This document shows, piece by piece, positions 28,140-37,857 of a stretch of DNA of 64,000 bases (position 1 is its first letter; every line of letters starts with the position of its first letter). Location: positions 124,001-188,000 of the forward strand of contig NZ_LAJG01000021.1 in NCBI RefSeq assembly GCF_000970455.1. The letters are read 5' to 3'. The position numbers and the translations under genes are program-made. This DNA is from Devosia soli. GTDB lineage: Bacteria; Pseudomonadota; Alphaproteobacteria; Rhizobiales; Devosiaceae. Below the pieces are notes generated by a model, which was given only the letters and a program-made list of their open reading frames with translations, searched no databases and was not told the origin of the DNA.

Positions 28140-30834
28140 CGCGTAATTTCTTCAATTCGTAGAGTGTCTCGATGGCTTGCTTGGGAGTCATGTCGTCGGG
28201 GCGGACGGCGTCGAGCACTTCGTGAATGGGGTCCTTGCTTTTTGGCGCCGGGGCAGGCTGATGCGCAAAAAGTGGCAGATCGTCTAGCACGCTGGCCTTA
28301 TCCTTGGAAGACGCCGTACCAACCGAGCGCTGCTCGAGGATATCGAGCACCTGCCTGGCGCGGGCAATCACCGGGTCGGGGAGGCCAGCGAGGCGCGCCA
28401 CCTGGATGCCATAGGACCGGTCAGCCGCGCCGGGGCCGACTTCGTGGAGAAAGACCACATCGCCTTCCCATTCGCGCACCTTCATCGTGACATTGGCGAC
28501 GCGGGTGAGCGTCTTTGCAAGGCTGGTCAATTCATGGAAGTGGGTGGCAAAGAGCGCGCGGCACCCGGTCGTTTCATGCAGCGCCTCGACCGAAGCCCAG
28601 GCGATGGATAACCCGTCAAAGGTTGCCGTACCGCGCCCGATCTCGTCGAGGACGACCAGCGAGCGGCGCGTCGCGCGATTGAGAATGGCTGCGGTTTCGA
28701 CCATTTCGACCATGAAGGTCGAGCGGCCATGGGCAATATCGTCCGAAGCGCCGACGCGGGAAAAGAGCCGATCGACCACCCCGATATGCGCACTTTCAGC
28801 CGGCACGAAGCAGCCCATCTGCGCAAGGATGGCGATCAGTGCATTCTGTCGCAAAAAAGTGGACTTACCGCCCATATTGGGGCCGGTCACCAACCATAGC
28901 TTGCCCCCGCCGATCTCGTCGCTGCCCGAGAGGTCGGCATCATTGGCCACAAAGCTCTGGCCTTCTGCCCGCACCATTTGCTCCACGACCGGATGGCGCC
29001 CGCCGACGATGGCGAAAGCAAGGCTGTCATCGACCTGTGGCCGGCAATAAAAGCGCGTGGCGGACACTTCCGCGAGAGCGGCGGCAACGTCGAGTTCGGC
29101 AAGCGCGTCGGCCAAGGCCTGAAGTTCGCCGGTCTGCGCCAAAACATCGGCCCGAAGACGGGAAAAAATGCCCAGTTCGATTTCAAGCGCCGCCTCATGC
29201 GCCTTGGCGATCCGACCTTCGAGTTCGGCCAGTTCGGTTGTCGTAAACCGCATCGCATTGGCCAGCGTCTGGCGGTGAATGAAGACATCCCGATGAGGAG
29301 CTTCGAGGAGTTTCTGGCCGTGGCTGGCCGGCACTTCGACGAAATAGCCGAGAACGCCGTTGTGCTTGATCTTGAGCGAGCGGACGTCGGTCTCGTCCAT
29401 CAGCCGGGCCTGGAGCGCTGCCACCACGGCGCGCGTTTCCGAGCCGAGCGCCCGCTCTTCGTCAAGTCTTGCGTCATAGGCCGCCCGCACGAAGCCGCCG
29501 TCGCGCGAGAAAAGCGGCAGATCGTCGTCGAGCGCGATGCTCAGTTCGGAGGCGAGCGATCGGGGCGCGGCGCCGAGGATTTTTGCGAGGCGCGTCAGGG
29601 CAGGCGGCAGGGAAGGCTGGCTGGAAAGATCTTCAGCCAATTCGAGCGCAGCCGCCACGGCCTTGCCGATAGCGGCAAGATCGCGCGGCCCACCGCGTTC
29701 GAGCGCCAGGCGAGAAAGAGCCCGCGCAAGGTCGGGCGCAGCCTTGAGATCGCTGCGTAACCGCATGCGGAGCAGGGAATCCGCCACAAGACGCTCAACC
29801 GCGTCGAGCCGGGCATTGATCTCGCCAGCCTGGCGCAGCGGGGCCGCGAGACGGTTGGCGAGAAGGCGCGCACCCGGCGCAGTAACCGTCAGGTCGATAG
29901 ACTGGCGCAAGGAGCCGCGCGCCATGCCGCGTTGGGTCTGGAGGATTTCCAAGCTCGCGCGTGTGGCTGCGTCGATCGCCATGACTGCGTCGCTCGCCTG
30001 CAGCATCGGCGCGCGCAGTGGCGCGGTGCGGCCCTTCTGGCTCTGGTCGACATAGCCGACAAGGGCGCCCATCGCCGACCGGCCCGCTCGAGAAAGGGCG
30101 GTCGGATCGAAAATCGCGGCAGGAAAAGCCCGCCGGAGAACCTGCAAGGCCACTTCGCTGTCGGCGGCTTCGGGCGCAATCGTCGATGCGATCGTGGCCC
30201 AGGCCGGCGCGAAAAGGTGAAGATCGACCAGAGCCTGCCGCGTGACGTCGGTCAGCAGCAATTCAGCTGGCGCAATACGAGCCAGCTCGTCGGCCAATCG
30301 CTCGGCCGGAAGATCGGCGACAAAGGTCTCGCCGGTCGAAATATCGGCCCAAGCAAGGGCGAAATCGGTTTCGCCATGGCGCACCATGGCGAGCGCGGCA
30401 AGATAATTGGCCGAGCGGGCATCGAGGTGATCGTCCTCGGTCAGCGTCCCCGGGGTGACGAGGCGCACGACGTCGCGCTTCACCACCGATTTCGAACCAC
30501 GTTTCTTGGCTTCGGCCGGGTCTTCCACTTGCTCGCAGATGGCGACGCGGTGGCCCAATTTTATGAGCTTGTTGAGATAGTCATTGGCCGCATGGATCGG
30601 CACACCGCACATCTGGATATCTTCACCCAGATGCTTGCCGCGCTTGGTCAGAACAATACCTAGGGCAGCGCTGGCGATCTCGGCGTCCTCGAAGAAGAGC
30701 TCATAGAAATCGCCCATGCGGTAAAACAGCAGATAGCCCGGATTGACTGCCTTGATCTCGAAATACTGCGCCATCATCGGCGTCAGCGCGGCGCTGACGG
30801 CGCTGGTCTGGGCCTCGATAGGGATTTGGTCCAT
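28120..30834 (-). CDS. mutS: DNA mismatch repair protein MutS
   Basis: A 904-residue mismatch sensor. The N-terminal mismatch-recognition domain has the diagnostic [15 protein letters not shown] (Phe-x-Glu motif as FYELF). Connector, lever and clamp domains follow, then the ABC-type ATPase with Walker [10 protein letters not shown], the signature [11 protein letters not shown] and the Walker B/D-loop [15 protein letters not shown]-terminal dimerisation segment is present. It binds mispairs and recruits MutL. The ATG at 30834 is chosen over a TTG four codons upstream. It is the first gene of the mutS-glnD-murJ run, overlapping glnD by 20 bases. Confidence 0.98.
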   Translation of the reverse strand: MDQIPIEAQTSAVSAALTPMMAQYFEIKAVNPGYLLFYRMGDFYELFFEDAEIASAALGIVLTKRGKHLGEDIQMCGVPIHAANDYLNKLIKLGHRVAICEQVEDPAEAKKRGSKSVVKRDVVRLVTPGTLTEDDHLDARSANYLAALAMVRHGETDFALAWADISTGETFVADLPAERLADELARIAPAELLLTDVTRQALVDLHLFAPAWATIASTIAPEAADSEVALQVLRRAFPAAIFDPTALSRAGRSAMGALVGYVDQSQKGRTAPLRAPMLQASDAVMAIDAATRASLEILQTQRGMARGSLRQSIDLTVTAPGARLLANRLAAPLRQAGEINARLDAVERLVADSLLRMRLRSDLKAAPDLARALSRLALERGGPRDLAAIGKAVAAALELAEDLSSQPSLPPALTRLAKILGAAPRSLASELSIALDDDLPLFSRDGGFVRAAYDARLDEERALGSETRAVVAALQARLMDETDVRSLKIKHNGVLGYFVEVPASHGQKLLEAPHRDVFIHRQTLANAMRFTTTELAELEGRIAKAHEAALEIELGIFSRLRADVLAQTGELQALADALAELDVAAALAEVSATRFYCRPQVDDSLAFAIVGGRHPVVEQMVRAEGQSFVANDADLSGSDEIGGGKLWLVTGPNMGGKSTFLRQNALIAILAQMGCFVPAESAHIGVVDRLFSRVGASDDIAHGRSTFMVEMVETAAILNRATRRSLVVLDEIGRGTATFDGLSIAWASVEALHETTGCRALFATHFHELTSLAKTLTRVANVTMKVREWEGDVVFLHEVGPGAADRSYGIQVARLAGLPDPVIARARQVLDILEQRSVGTASSKDKASVLDDLPLFAHQPAPAPKSKDPIHEVLDAVRPDDMTPKQAIETLYELKKLRDDARRR

Positions 30835-30925
30835 GGGCTCGGGCAAGTCGGGGCAAACGAAGCCGGGAGATTAGGGCCTTGTGGTTAAGAAGCCAACTCC
30901 TCCGCTCCGGCTTTGCCCCGATGTT

Positions 30926-31759
30926 TCATGCAGCCTTGCCATGAGCCATGTCGCGGATCATGGAGGCATCGGCGATCGTCAGCCGATAAAGGTGCCAGGT
31001 GGCGTGGCCAAGAATGGGCAGGATGACGGCCAGACCGACAAACAATGTCAGCGCCCCTAAAAACACCGAAATCCCCACGATCAGGCCCCAGGCGAGCATC
31101 GGCACGAAATTATGCATGACGGCGCGGAAGGAGGTTTCGACGGCGACATAGGCGCCGACATCCCGATCGAGCAAGAGCGGGAACGCAACCACAGTTGTTG
31201 CGAGCACGATCAAGGCAAACCCGGCCCCGATGGCAGTGCCGACAATGGCAAGGGTCATGCCGCCCGGCTCGGCAAAGACCTGGCTGAACATCGCGCCGAA
31301 TGTTTGCGGCGGAGACGAGCCGAAAAGGCCCTCGTAAAGCGCCTGGGCACTGGTCAGCCATAGGGTGAACAACACAAAAAGCATCACACCTACGACAACG
31401 ATGCTGCCTATTGCCGGGGAATGGAGGACACTCAGGGCATCCCGCCAGGATGGCTCCTCACCCCGTTCGCGGCGACGCGAGATTTCGTAGAGCGGCAAGG
31501 CGGCAATCGGGCCGATGAGGGCAAAGCCGCCGATCAGCGGATAGAGCAGGGGCCAGGTGTGGAAGCCGTTCATCCAGACGGTCAGCACGATGCCGACGAT
31601 CGGATAGATCACCATCAGCAAGAGATAGTGGCTGGGCTTGGCCCAGAAATCCTCGGCGCCGCGCCGGAGTGCGGTTGCAAGATCGTTCAGGTGGATGGTT
31701 TTGATAACCGGGAAATCCAGCTTGTCGCCGGCGCCGGCAATCAGATGTATATGGGCCAT
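30926..31759 (-). CDS. DUF2189 family integral membrane protein
   Basis: A 277-residue inner-membrane protein with about six hydrophobic helices (for example YLLLMVIYPIVGIVLTVWM and a C-terminal MLAWGLIVGISVFLGALTL). The HPWHLYR-like ending appears as GHATWHLYRLTIAD. This matches the DUF2189 family, which is common in alphaproteobacteria and of unknown function; some members neighbour cytochrome oxidase genes, but not here. The ATG at 31759 follows GAGGAGGATTTGCC. No clear operon partner is seen: mutS lies 92 bases away in the opposite sense of transcription flow (downstream). Confidence 0.85.
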   Translation of the reverse strand: MAHIHLIAGAGDKLDFPVIKTIHLNDLATALRRGAEDFWAKPSHYLLLMVIYPIVGIVLTVWMNGFHTWPLLYPLIGGFALIGPIAALPLYEISRRRERGEEPSWRDALSVLHSPAIGSIVVVGVMLFVLFTLWLTSAQALYEGLFGSSPPQTFGAMFSQVFAEPGGMTLAIVGTAIGAGFALIVLATTVVAFPLLLDRDVGAYVAVETSFRAVMHNFVPMLAWGLIVGISVFLGALTLFVGLAVILPILGHATWHLYRLTIADASMIRDMAHGKAA

Positions 31760-31928
31760 GGCAAATCCTCCTCGACAGGGAGGCCGCAGACACGGCGTGT
31801 TGCGCATATCCGGCGCGAGACGCAGAACCTGCGACCGCTAACCTGTGGGAGCCTACGCCCCAGGCGGGAGCTTGTCGCCCCCGCACAGGAAATCGTGATC
31901 AGACGGGGATCTTATGCCAGCATAGGAG

Positions 31929-33563
31929 CTAGTTGGCCTTGCCCATTAGGCTATCGACCTCATAGCGGTCGGAGGGATCGTGTTGGGGCCGATAGGTGAA
32001 ATAATCGAAGTCGGCGGGGCTGGCGGTGCCGTTAAGATCGTGAGCGGCGACGCCGACGAAGGCGCCGGTAAAGCTGCCATGGGCCTGATGCCCACCGCAT
32101 TCGTCTGAAAGGATCGAAGCGTCGAGCACCGGGCCGATGGGCTGCAGGTCCTGGCCTTCAACAGCGTAGAAGAACTGCAAGGCGCGGCCGCGGATCGTTA
32201 GGGCAAGCTTGATCTTGCCTTCATTGGGGATTTGGACCGGATCGGCGGGGAAGCGCAGCTTTCCATCGGGCCAGCTCATTTCCGAGGACATGAGCAGCAG
32301 TTCGCGCTGACCATCGGCATGGGCGGTGACGGCGAGATAGAAGAAATTGTAACGCGAATAGTAGGCCGTGAGGCCCGCCATGGTGCGCTCGTCGGTGGCG
32401 CGAAAATCGACCACGGTCTCGGCATCATAGGAAAAATGCGTCTGGCGGCGCGCAACGAGCGCCTGTTCGAACCAGGAGCCGATGGATTCGCGGCCAAAGA
32501 GACGCAGCTTGCCGTTTTCCGTCGAGAAGATTCGCTCGGTTTCGGGCGTGCGGAGCCACTGGAAATCCTTGTGGAGGCCGTTTCCAAAGGTGTAGCGCTG
32601 CTCGGCCCAATATTTTTGCTCGTCGCGCGTGCCGGGGACCTCGACATGGAGGGACGGCACTGGGCCGTTTTTCACATAGAGCCAGTCGTCGTCGCCCCAA
32701 TAGGCTTCCTGGATCGAGGTTTCGCGGCCAAGCACGCAGCGGCGTTCCTGGGTGGTCGGGCGGCCGCCGAGATGGACGAGATAGGTCTTGCCGTCGGGCG
32801 TATCGACAATATCGCCATGACCGGCGCGCTGGATGGCGGCGAGTGGCGCATCTTTGCTGGTCAGGATGTGCTTATCGGGATGGGTCTCGTATTGGCCCAT
32901 CAGCGTGCGCGAGCGGGCAAAGGTGCAGGCATGGTCATAGGCCGTGCCGCCTTCGGCGGTGAGGAGATAATACCAACCGTTGCGCTTATAGATATGCGGA
33001 CCTTCGACGAGCTTGAGGTCGGTGCCCTTGTAGATGTTGGTGATCGGGCCCACGAGCTTTTCGGCGACCGGATCGAATTCCTGGATGACGATGCCCGAGA
33101 ACAGCAGCGGCCGGACCCGGTGGTCCCAGGTCATGTTGACGAACCACTTCTTCCCGTCGTCATCATGGAAGAGGCTCGGGTCGAAGCCGGAAGAATTGGT
33201 ATAGATCGGGTCGGACCAGGGGCCTTCGATCGTGTCGGCCCAGACGATGTAATTGTGCGCGTCCTTGAACGAACCGTCCTTGCGCTTGACGTCGGTATAA
33301 ACCAGCCAGAACTTTTCGCCGTCATGCGTCAGGCATGGCGCCCATACGCCGCATGAATCTGGATCGCCGCGCATGTCGAGCTGGGTTTTCCGGTTCAGCG
33401 GGCGGGTAACCAGCTCCCAATTTGCGAGATCCCTGGAGTGATGGATCTGCACGCCCGGGAACCATTCGAAGGTTGAGGTCGCGATATAATAGTCGTCGCC
33501 GACGCGGAGAATGGAGGGGTCCGGGTTGAATCCGGGGAGGATGGGATTGGTGATTTGCGGCAT
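31929..33563 (-). CDS. xynB: Glycoside hydrolase family 43 beta-xylosidase
   Basis: A 544-residue enzyme of the GH43 beta-xylosidase/arabinofuranosidase group. The N-terminal five-bladed propeller has the catalytic base in NPILPGFNPDPSILR, the fingerprint YYIATSTFEWFPGVQIHHS, and the general acid in LVEGPHIYKRNGWYYLL. A C-terminal concanavalin-like beta-sandwich (about 345-540) completes the fold. No signal peptide is present, so it acts on xylooligosaccharides in the cytoplasm. The ATG at 33563 follows CAAGAGGCTCACCC; the frame extends upstream only by reading through a palindromic repeat. It is downstream of xylA, feeding xylose to XylA/XylB. Confidence 0.93.
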   Translation of the reverse strand: MPQITNPILPGFNPDPSILRVGDDYYIATSTFEWFPGVQIHHSRDLANWELVTRPLNRKTQLDMRGDPDSCGVWAPCLTHDGEKFWLVYTDVKRKDGSFKDAHNYIVWADTIEGPWSDPIYTNSSGFDPSLFHDDDGKKWFVNMTWDHRVRPLLFSGIVIQEFDPVAEKLVGPITNIYKGTDLKLVEGPHIYKRNGWYYLLTAEGGTAYDHACTFARSRTLMGQYETHPDKHILTSKDAPLAAIQRAGHGDIVDTPDGKTYLVHLGGRPTTQERRCVLGRETSIQEAYWGDDDWLYVKNGPVPSLHVEVPGTRDEQKYWAEQRYTFGNGLHKDFQWLRTPETERIFSTENGKLRLFGRESIGSWFEQALVARRQTHFSYDAETVVDFRATDERTMAGLTAYYSRYNFFYLAVTAHADGQRELLLMSSEMSWPDGKLRFPADPVQIPNEGKIKLALTIRGRALQFFYAVEGQDLQPIGPVLDASILSDECGGHQAHGSFTGAFVGVAAHDLNGTASPADFDYFTYRPQHDPSDRYEVDSLMGKAN

Positions 33564-33602
33564 GGGTGAGCCTCTTGAGTCTATGACGACCTCCGCACCT
33601 TC

Positions 33603-33690
33603 CACACCGTCATCACCGGGCTTGTCCCGGTGATCCATGCTTCAGCGTACGCGGTAAGGTGGATTGCCGGGACAAGCCCGGCAATGACGA
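33603..33690. repeat. Family III palindrome pair (solo copy) between xynB and xylA
   Basis: Two opposed copies of one palindromic unit. The first (33603-33638) reads CACCGTCATCACCGGGCTTG and onward to GGTGATCCAT; the second (33660-33690) reads TGGATTGCCGGGACAAGCCC followed by GGCAATGACGA. Each has its own CCGGGCTTGTCCCGG-type hairpin. The units match those flanking the GIY-YIG gene at 57.2-57.7 kb, but in the opposite relative order. Confidence 0.85.
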
Positions 33691-33740
33691 TCAACGGAAC
33701 CAAAGCGCGCAGGGTTCTTTCCGCGCATGCTGCGCGATCG

Positions 33741-33812
33741 GCAAGATCGCGGACCCTCACCAGTCTCGGCCAGCGGCCGATCCACCCTCTCCCACAAGGG
33801 GAGAGGGGAGGG
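33741..33812. repeat. Family IV repeat, copy 1
   Basis: Contains ACCCTCACC, GGCCGATCCACCCTCTCCC and AAGGGGAGAGG. The core CCCTCTCCCAC/AAGGGGAGAGGG can form a hairpin. On the minus strand it matches the element at 62999-63085 in layout (CTCCCCTTG-GGGA, then a variable part, then TGAGGGT). It lies just downstream of xylA. Confidence 0.65.
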
Positions 33813-33826
33813 CTTCAGCAGGTGCG

Positions 33827-35134
33827 TCAGACGAACCGATTGACCAGGTTTTCGAGATATTCCTGGCGGCCAGACTTGGGCTGCGGGTTGATGCTTTCGG
33901 CCTCTACCTTGGCCGCGATATCAGCCAGGCTCAGCTTGCCGCCGAGGATGTCCGCGCCGAGGCCGGACTTCCAGCCGGCGTAGCGATCGTCGAGCATCTT
34001 GTCGAACTCACCGTCTTCGATGAGCGCGGCAGCGCCCTTGAGGCCGCGGGCGAGGGTATCGAGGCCGAGGATGTGACCATGCAGCAGATCGGCCGGATCG
34101 AGCGACTGGCGGCGCACCTTGGCGTCAAAATTGAAGCCGCCCTTTCCGAGGCCGCCTTGCTTCAAGATGTAATAAAAGGCCAGCGCCATTTCGCCGGGAA
34201 CGTTGGGGAAATGGTCGGTATCCCAGCCCGACTGCAGGTCGTTGCGGTTGGCGTCGACCGAGCCGAGCATGCCGAGCGAAGAGGCGACAGCCAGCTCGTG
34301 CTCGAAGGAGTGACCGGCGAGGAAGGCATGGCCGACCTCGATATTGCACTTCACCTTCTTTTCAAGACCATACTTCTGCAGGAAGCCGTAAACCGTCGCG
34401 ACGTCGTAGTCGTACTGGTGCTTCGATGGTTCCTGAGGCTTTGGTTCGATCAGGATCTGGCCCTTGAAGCCGATCTTTTCGGCGTGCTCGATGACCAGCG
34501 TCAGAAAGCGGGCCATCTGGTCCTGTTCCTGCCCGATCTTGGTGTTGAGCAGGGTTTCATAGCCCTCGCGGCCGCCCCAGAGCACATAGTTCTCGCCACC
34601 CAGTTCATGGGTCAGCTCGAGCACGGTTTTCACCTGGCCGGCTGCATAGGCAAAGACCGTAGGATCGGGATTGGTCGCGGCACCCGCCATATAGCGGCGG
34701 TTCGAGAAGAGGTTGGCCGTGCCCCAGAGGAGTTTTTTGCCTGATTCCTGCATCTTCTGAGCGATGATATCGCCGATGACGCGGAGGTTCTTGTTGGATT
34801 CCTCGAGCGTTGCGCCTTCAGGGGCGACGTCCACATCGTGGAAGGCAAAGAAAGGCACGTCGATGAGATTAAAAAATTCGAAGGCGACTTCGGCCTTGAG
34901 CTTGGCGCCTTCAAGACCCTTGTCGAACCAGGGACGATCAAAGGTCCGGCCGCCAAACGGGTCGCCGCCCTCCTGGGCAAAGGTGTGCCAGTAGGCGATG
35001 GCCGGGCGGATATGGTCTTCCATCCGCTTGCCGGCGATCATTTCGTCCTTGTTGTAGTGGCGATAGGCGAGAGCGTTCTTGCTCTGCGGGCCTTCATACT
35101 TGACCTGGCTCAGGCCCTTGAAAAAATCACTCAC
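33827..35134 (-). CDS. xylA: Xylose isomerase
   Basis: A 435-residue TIM-barrel isomerase converting D-xylose to D-xylulose. The two family signatures are present: [13 protein letters not shown] (catalytic histidine) and [16 protein letters not shown]; the metal-binding [15 protein letters not shown] stretch is also complete. Length matches the class II enzymes. The start is GTG at 35134, overlapping the xylB TGA as GTGA and preceded by GGAGGCACGTTC, so xylB and xylA are tightly coupled, with xylB first. It is the central step of the xylose pathway here, fed by the GH43 enzyme downstream. Confidence 0.98.
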   Translation of the reverse strand: MSDFFKGLSQVKYEGPQSKNALAYRHYNKDEMIAGKRMEDHIRPAIAYWHTFAQEGGDPFGGRTFDRPWFDKGLEGAKLKAEVAFEFFNLIDVPFFAFHDVDVAPEGATLEESNKNLRVIGDIIAQKMQESGKKLLWGTANLFSNRRYMAGAATNPDPTVFAYAAGQVKTVLELTHELGGENYVLWGGREGYETLLNTKIGQEQDQMARFLTLVIEHAEKIGFKGQILIEPKPQEPSKHQYDYDVATVYGFLQKYGLEKKVKCNIEVGHAFLAGHSFEHELAVASSLGMLGSVDANRNDLQSGWDTDHFPNVPGEMALAFYYILKQGGLGKGGFNFDAKVRRQSLDPADLLHGHILGLDTLARGLKGAAALIEDGEFDKMLDDRYAGWKSGLGADILGGKLSLADIAAKVEAESINPQPKSGRQEYLENLVNRFV

Positions 35135-36594
35135 GAACGTGCCTCCTCGATGGCGGGGTAGAGTGCGCGGTAGCGCGCATATTGATCGGAATAGGCGGCC
35201 GACAGATTCTTGTCGGGCGCAATGGTGGTCTTGATCGGCGGCATAGCCATAACGTCGGCGGGCTTGGCGCCTTCGGCAGCGCAAAGGCCGAGCCGGGCCG
35301 CGCCCAGCGCACCGCCGAAATCGCCGTCCTCGGGGAGGGCGATTTCCATGTCGAGATTGGTCGCCAGCATTTTGAGCCACAGCGCTGACCTGGAGCCACC
35401 GCCGACGGCCAGGAGGCGATTGATCGAGGTGCCGGCATCGGCCAGCACGCGCTGGCAATCGCGCATGGCGAAGGTGACGCCTTCCATGACGGCCTGGGCC
35501 ATCTGGGCGGTGTCGGTCGATTGGCTGAGCCCGGTGAAGGAACCGCGGGTGCCGGCATTGTTGTGCGGCGTGCGTTCGCCCGACAGATAGGGCAGGAAGA
35601 TGGCTTCCCCCGGCCCTTTGAACTGGGCTTCGGCTTCACCCGAAAGCTCGGCCTGTTTCTTGCCGGTGATGCGCGAGAGCCAGTTGAGCGAATCGGTCGC
35701 CGAAAGGATGACGCCCATCTGGTGCCAGGTCTCGGGGATGGCATGGCAGAAGGCGTGAACGGCGCCCTCGGTATTGGGGCTGAACTTTTCGTTCGAGACG
35801 AAAAGCACGCCCGAGGTGCCGAGCGAGACAAAGCCCTCGCCGGGGCGAATGGCGCCGATGCCGCAGGCGGCCGCGGCATTGTCGCCCGCGCCACCAGCAA
35901 CGATCACCGCGCCATCCATGCCCCAGCGATGCGCGAGTTCGCGCTTCAATTGCGCCGAAGGGGCAGACCCTTCCACGAGGCGCGGCATGTGATCGCGGGT
36001 GAGACCCGTGACCCCGAGAAGCTCGTCGGACCAATCGCGCTTGGCGACATCGAGCCAGAGCGTGCCGGCGGCATCAGACATGTCTTCGACATGTTCGCCC
36101 GTCAGCAGCAGCCGGACATAGGCCTTGGGCAGCAGGACCTTTTCAATTTTGTCGTAGATGGCCGGCTCATGCTTGCGCACCCATGCGATCTTCGGCGCGG
36201 TAAAGCCCGGCATGGCGATATTGCCGGCAAGCTGACGGAGGTTCGGAAGCGCGGCTTCCATTTCAAGGCATTCGGCGGCCGAGCGGCCGTCGTTCCACAA
36301 AATGCAGGGGCGGAGGACTTCGTCGTTCTTGCCGAGCAGCGTCGCGCCATGCATATGGCCCGAAAGCCCAATGCCGCGTACGGCAGCCAGTTCGCTTGGA
36401 TGCAAGGCCTTGAGCTTGTCGATCGCAGCGAGCGTTGCCGTCCACCAGTCGGTCGGGTTCTGTTCGGACCAGCCGGTCTGCGGACGCACGGGCTCGACTG
36501 CTGGCGCCGAGGCTTCGCCGAGCGCGCGCCCATGCTCGTCGATCAGCAGCGCCTTGACCCCGGACGTGCCGATATCAATGCCGAGATAGGTCAT
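35131..36594 (-). CDS. xylB: Xylulokinase
   Basis: A 487-residue FGGY-family kinase that phosphorylates D-xylulose to xylulose 5-phosphate. The N-terminal actin-like motif [15 protein letters not shown], the substrate-contacting [12 protein letters not shown], the FGGY signature region [15 protein letters not shown] and the ATP-binding [14 protein letters not shown] are all clear. The ATG at 36594 is 90 bases downstream of the LacI-type regulator. A 12-bp palindrome lies just upstream and may be a binding site. It is the first enzyme gene of the xylB-xylA-xynB run. Confidence 0.97.
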   Translation of the reverse strand: MTYLGIDIGTSGVKALLIDEHGRALGEASAPAVEPVRPQTGWSEQNPTDWWTATLAAIDKLKALHPSELAAVRGIGLSGHMHGATLLGKNDEVLRPCILWNDGRSAAECLEMEAALPNLRQLAGNIAMPGFTAPKIAWVRKHEPAIYDKIEKVLLPKAYVRLLLTGEHVEDMSDAAGTLWLDVAKRDWSDELLGVTGLTRDHMPRLVEGSAPSAQLKRELAHRWGMDGAVIVAGGAGDNAAAACGIGAIRPGEGFVSLGTSGVLFVSNEKFSPNTEGAVHAFCHAIPETWHQMGVILSATDSLNWLSRITGKKQAELSGEAEAQFKGPGEAIFLPYLSGERTPHNNAGTRGSFTGLSQSTDTAQMAQAVMEGVTFAMRDCQRVLADAGTSINRLLAVGGGSRSALWLKMLATNLDMEIALPEDGDFGGALGAARLGLCAAEGAKPADVMAMPPIKTTIAPDKNLSAAYSDQYARYRALYPAIEEARS

Positions 36595-36605
36595 GAGGCA
36601 CGTAC

Positions 36606-36617
36606 CTCAAACTTGAG
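36606..36617. promoter_or_regulatory. Short palindrome upstream of xylB
   Basis: CTCAA-AC-TTGAG is a perfect 12-bp palindrome 12 bases upstream of the xylB start codon. It overlaps the Shine-Dalgarno area (GAGG), so a protein bound here could block xylB expression. It does not match the 23-bp inverted repeat near galM, so a common regulator is not shown. Confidence 0.35.
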
Positions 36618-36683
36618 ATTGCAAATCACCGGATCGTCCTCCCGCCCGTTTTCGGGCCCGCCCTCTTTTGAATGGCGGTCTTC

Positions 36684-37727
36684 TTACCTGAGATTGTCGC
36701 GCAGGAAAATGCCAATTTCAATGGGGTCGGCCGCGAGAGACCGTCCCGTCCCCAAGGCAAAGGCGCGCGCCGCAGCGATGGCCTCGCGAATTTCGCCATC
36801 CGGATTCTGGTCGAGCACCACATCGATGGAGCCGGCCATGAGCCCTGCACGAGTGGGCGCAGTCAATTCATGCGCGATCACCCGCAGCGGCTGGCATCTC
36901 TGTGCCTCCTCAAGCGCAGCCACGAGCCCCGCATTACCGGCACCAAGGTTATAGATACCACCAAGATCCCGATGTTCAGCGAGAAGCTTAGCCACCAAAG
37001 CTTGTGTCTCGGCGGGCGCGTCATGTCCCTCAAAGGGACCGATGATGTCGAGATCAGGAAAATCCTGCGCGAGCACGTCGCGAAAACCGGCGAGGCGATC
37101 GAGGTGGTCCCGCAGATGCAGGGAACCGGCAATAACGGCGATCTTGCCGCCTTGCGGCAGGAAACGGCCAAGAAGCGATGCCGCCGTGCGTCCGGCCGCC
37201 CCGTTGTCGATGCCGATGAAATGCTTGCGGGCCGATCCTGGAAGATCGCTCACAAGCGTCATGACGGCGATGCCGCGCCGGGTCGCATTATCGACAGCCT
37301 CTAGGATTTCGGGCTCCTCGCTCGTCACGATCACCGCACAATCGCACGCCTTGGGGTCCAACCCATCAAGGCCTGCCGCCAGAGTTCCGGCATCGAGTGC
37401 CCGTATCCGGCGTGTTGCCAGATGCATGCGGTCGGCGAGCGCCTGGCTCTGGCGTCGCGCCACCGCCTCGGCGAGGCTATCCATGAATTCGTTCGACCCG
37501 TCGGGGATAAAGAAAACCACTTTGAGGTCACGCGAACGCGCCATCAGCGAAGCATTGAGATCGCGCGAAAAGCCTAGAGACTGAATGGCTTGCTCGACCT
37601 TTTCGGCGGTAGCCGCCCGGACGCCGGGGCGTCCGTTCAGCACCCGATCGACGGTTGCCAGCGAGACGCCGGCGGCGCGGGCAACATCATGAACTGTGGC
37701 GCGGCGCCGGCTCGTCTGCTCGTTCAC
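36684..37727 (-). CDS. LacI family transcriptional regulator of the xylose cluster
   Basis: A 347-residue regulator. The N-terminal helix-turn-helix and hinge read TVHDVARAAGVSLATVDRVL and then NGRPGVRAAT. A periplasmic-binding-protein-like sensor domain of the sugar type follows (about 65-340). The start is GTG at 37727; longer frames upstream are not protein-like. It is divergent from galM and upstream of xylB-xylA, so local control of xylose/galactose genes is likely. The ligand is not known; the sensor looks closer to the ribose/xylose-type binding proteins than to lactose repressor. The 131-base divergent gap contains a perfect inverted repeat. Confidence 0.92.
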   Translation of the reverse strand: MNEQTSRRRATVHDVARAAGVSLATVDRVLNGRPGVRAATAEKVEQAIQSLGFSRDLNASLMARSRDLKVVFFIPDGSNEFMDSLAEAVARRQSQALADRMHLATRRIRALDAGTLAAGLDGLDPKACDCAVIVTSEEPEILEAVDNATRRGIAVMTLVSDLPGSARKHFIGIDNGAAGRTAASLLGRFLPQGGKIAVIAGSLHLRDHLDRLAGFRDVLAQDFPDLDIIGPFEGHDAPAETQALVAKLLAEHRDLGGIYNLGAGNAGLVAALEEAQRCQPLRVIAHELTAPTRAGLMAGSIDVVLDQNPDGEIREAIAAARAFALGTGRSLAADPIEIGIFLRDNLR

Positions 37728-37762
37728 ACTAACCCCACAATCCTGTCCTTGCCTTGGCCCAC

Positions 37763-37785
37763 CCTTTGCGGCAGAGGCGCAAAGG
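37763..37785. promoter_or_regulatory. Candidate operator of the LacI-type regulator
   Basis: CCTTTGCG (37763-37770), seven bases, then CGCAAAGG (37778-37785): a perfect 8-bp inverted repeat. It lies between a CTTGAC -35 box for the regulator gene (minus strand, 37785-37790) and a TTGCCG-N17-TACAGC promoter for galM (37798-37826), so it could control both. Confidence 0.6.
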
Positions 37786-37857
37786 TCAAGAGCGGCGTTG
37801 CCGCCCGGTGACGAAAAGGCTACAGCTCCGCGCCAATAACGTTCTCGGGGATTATTG

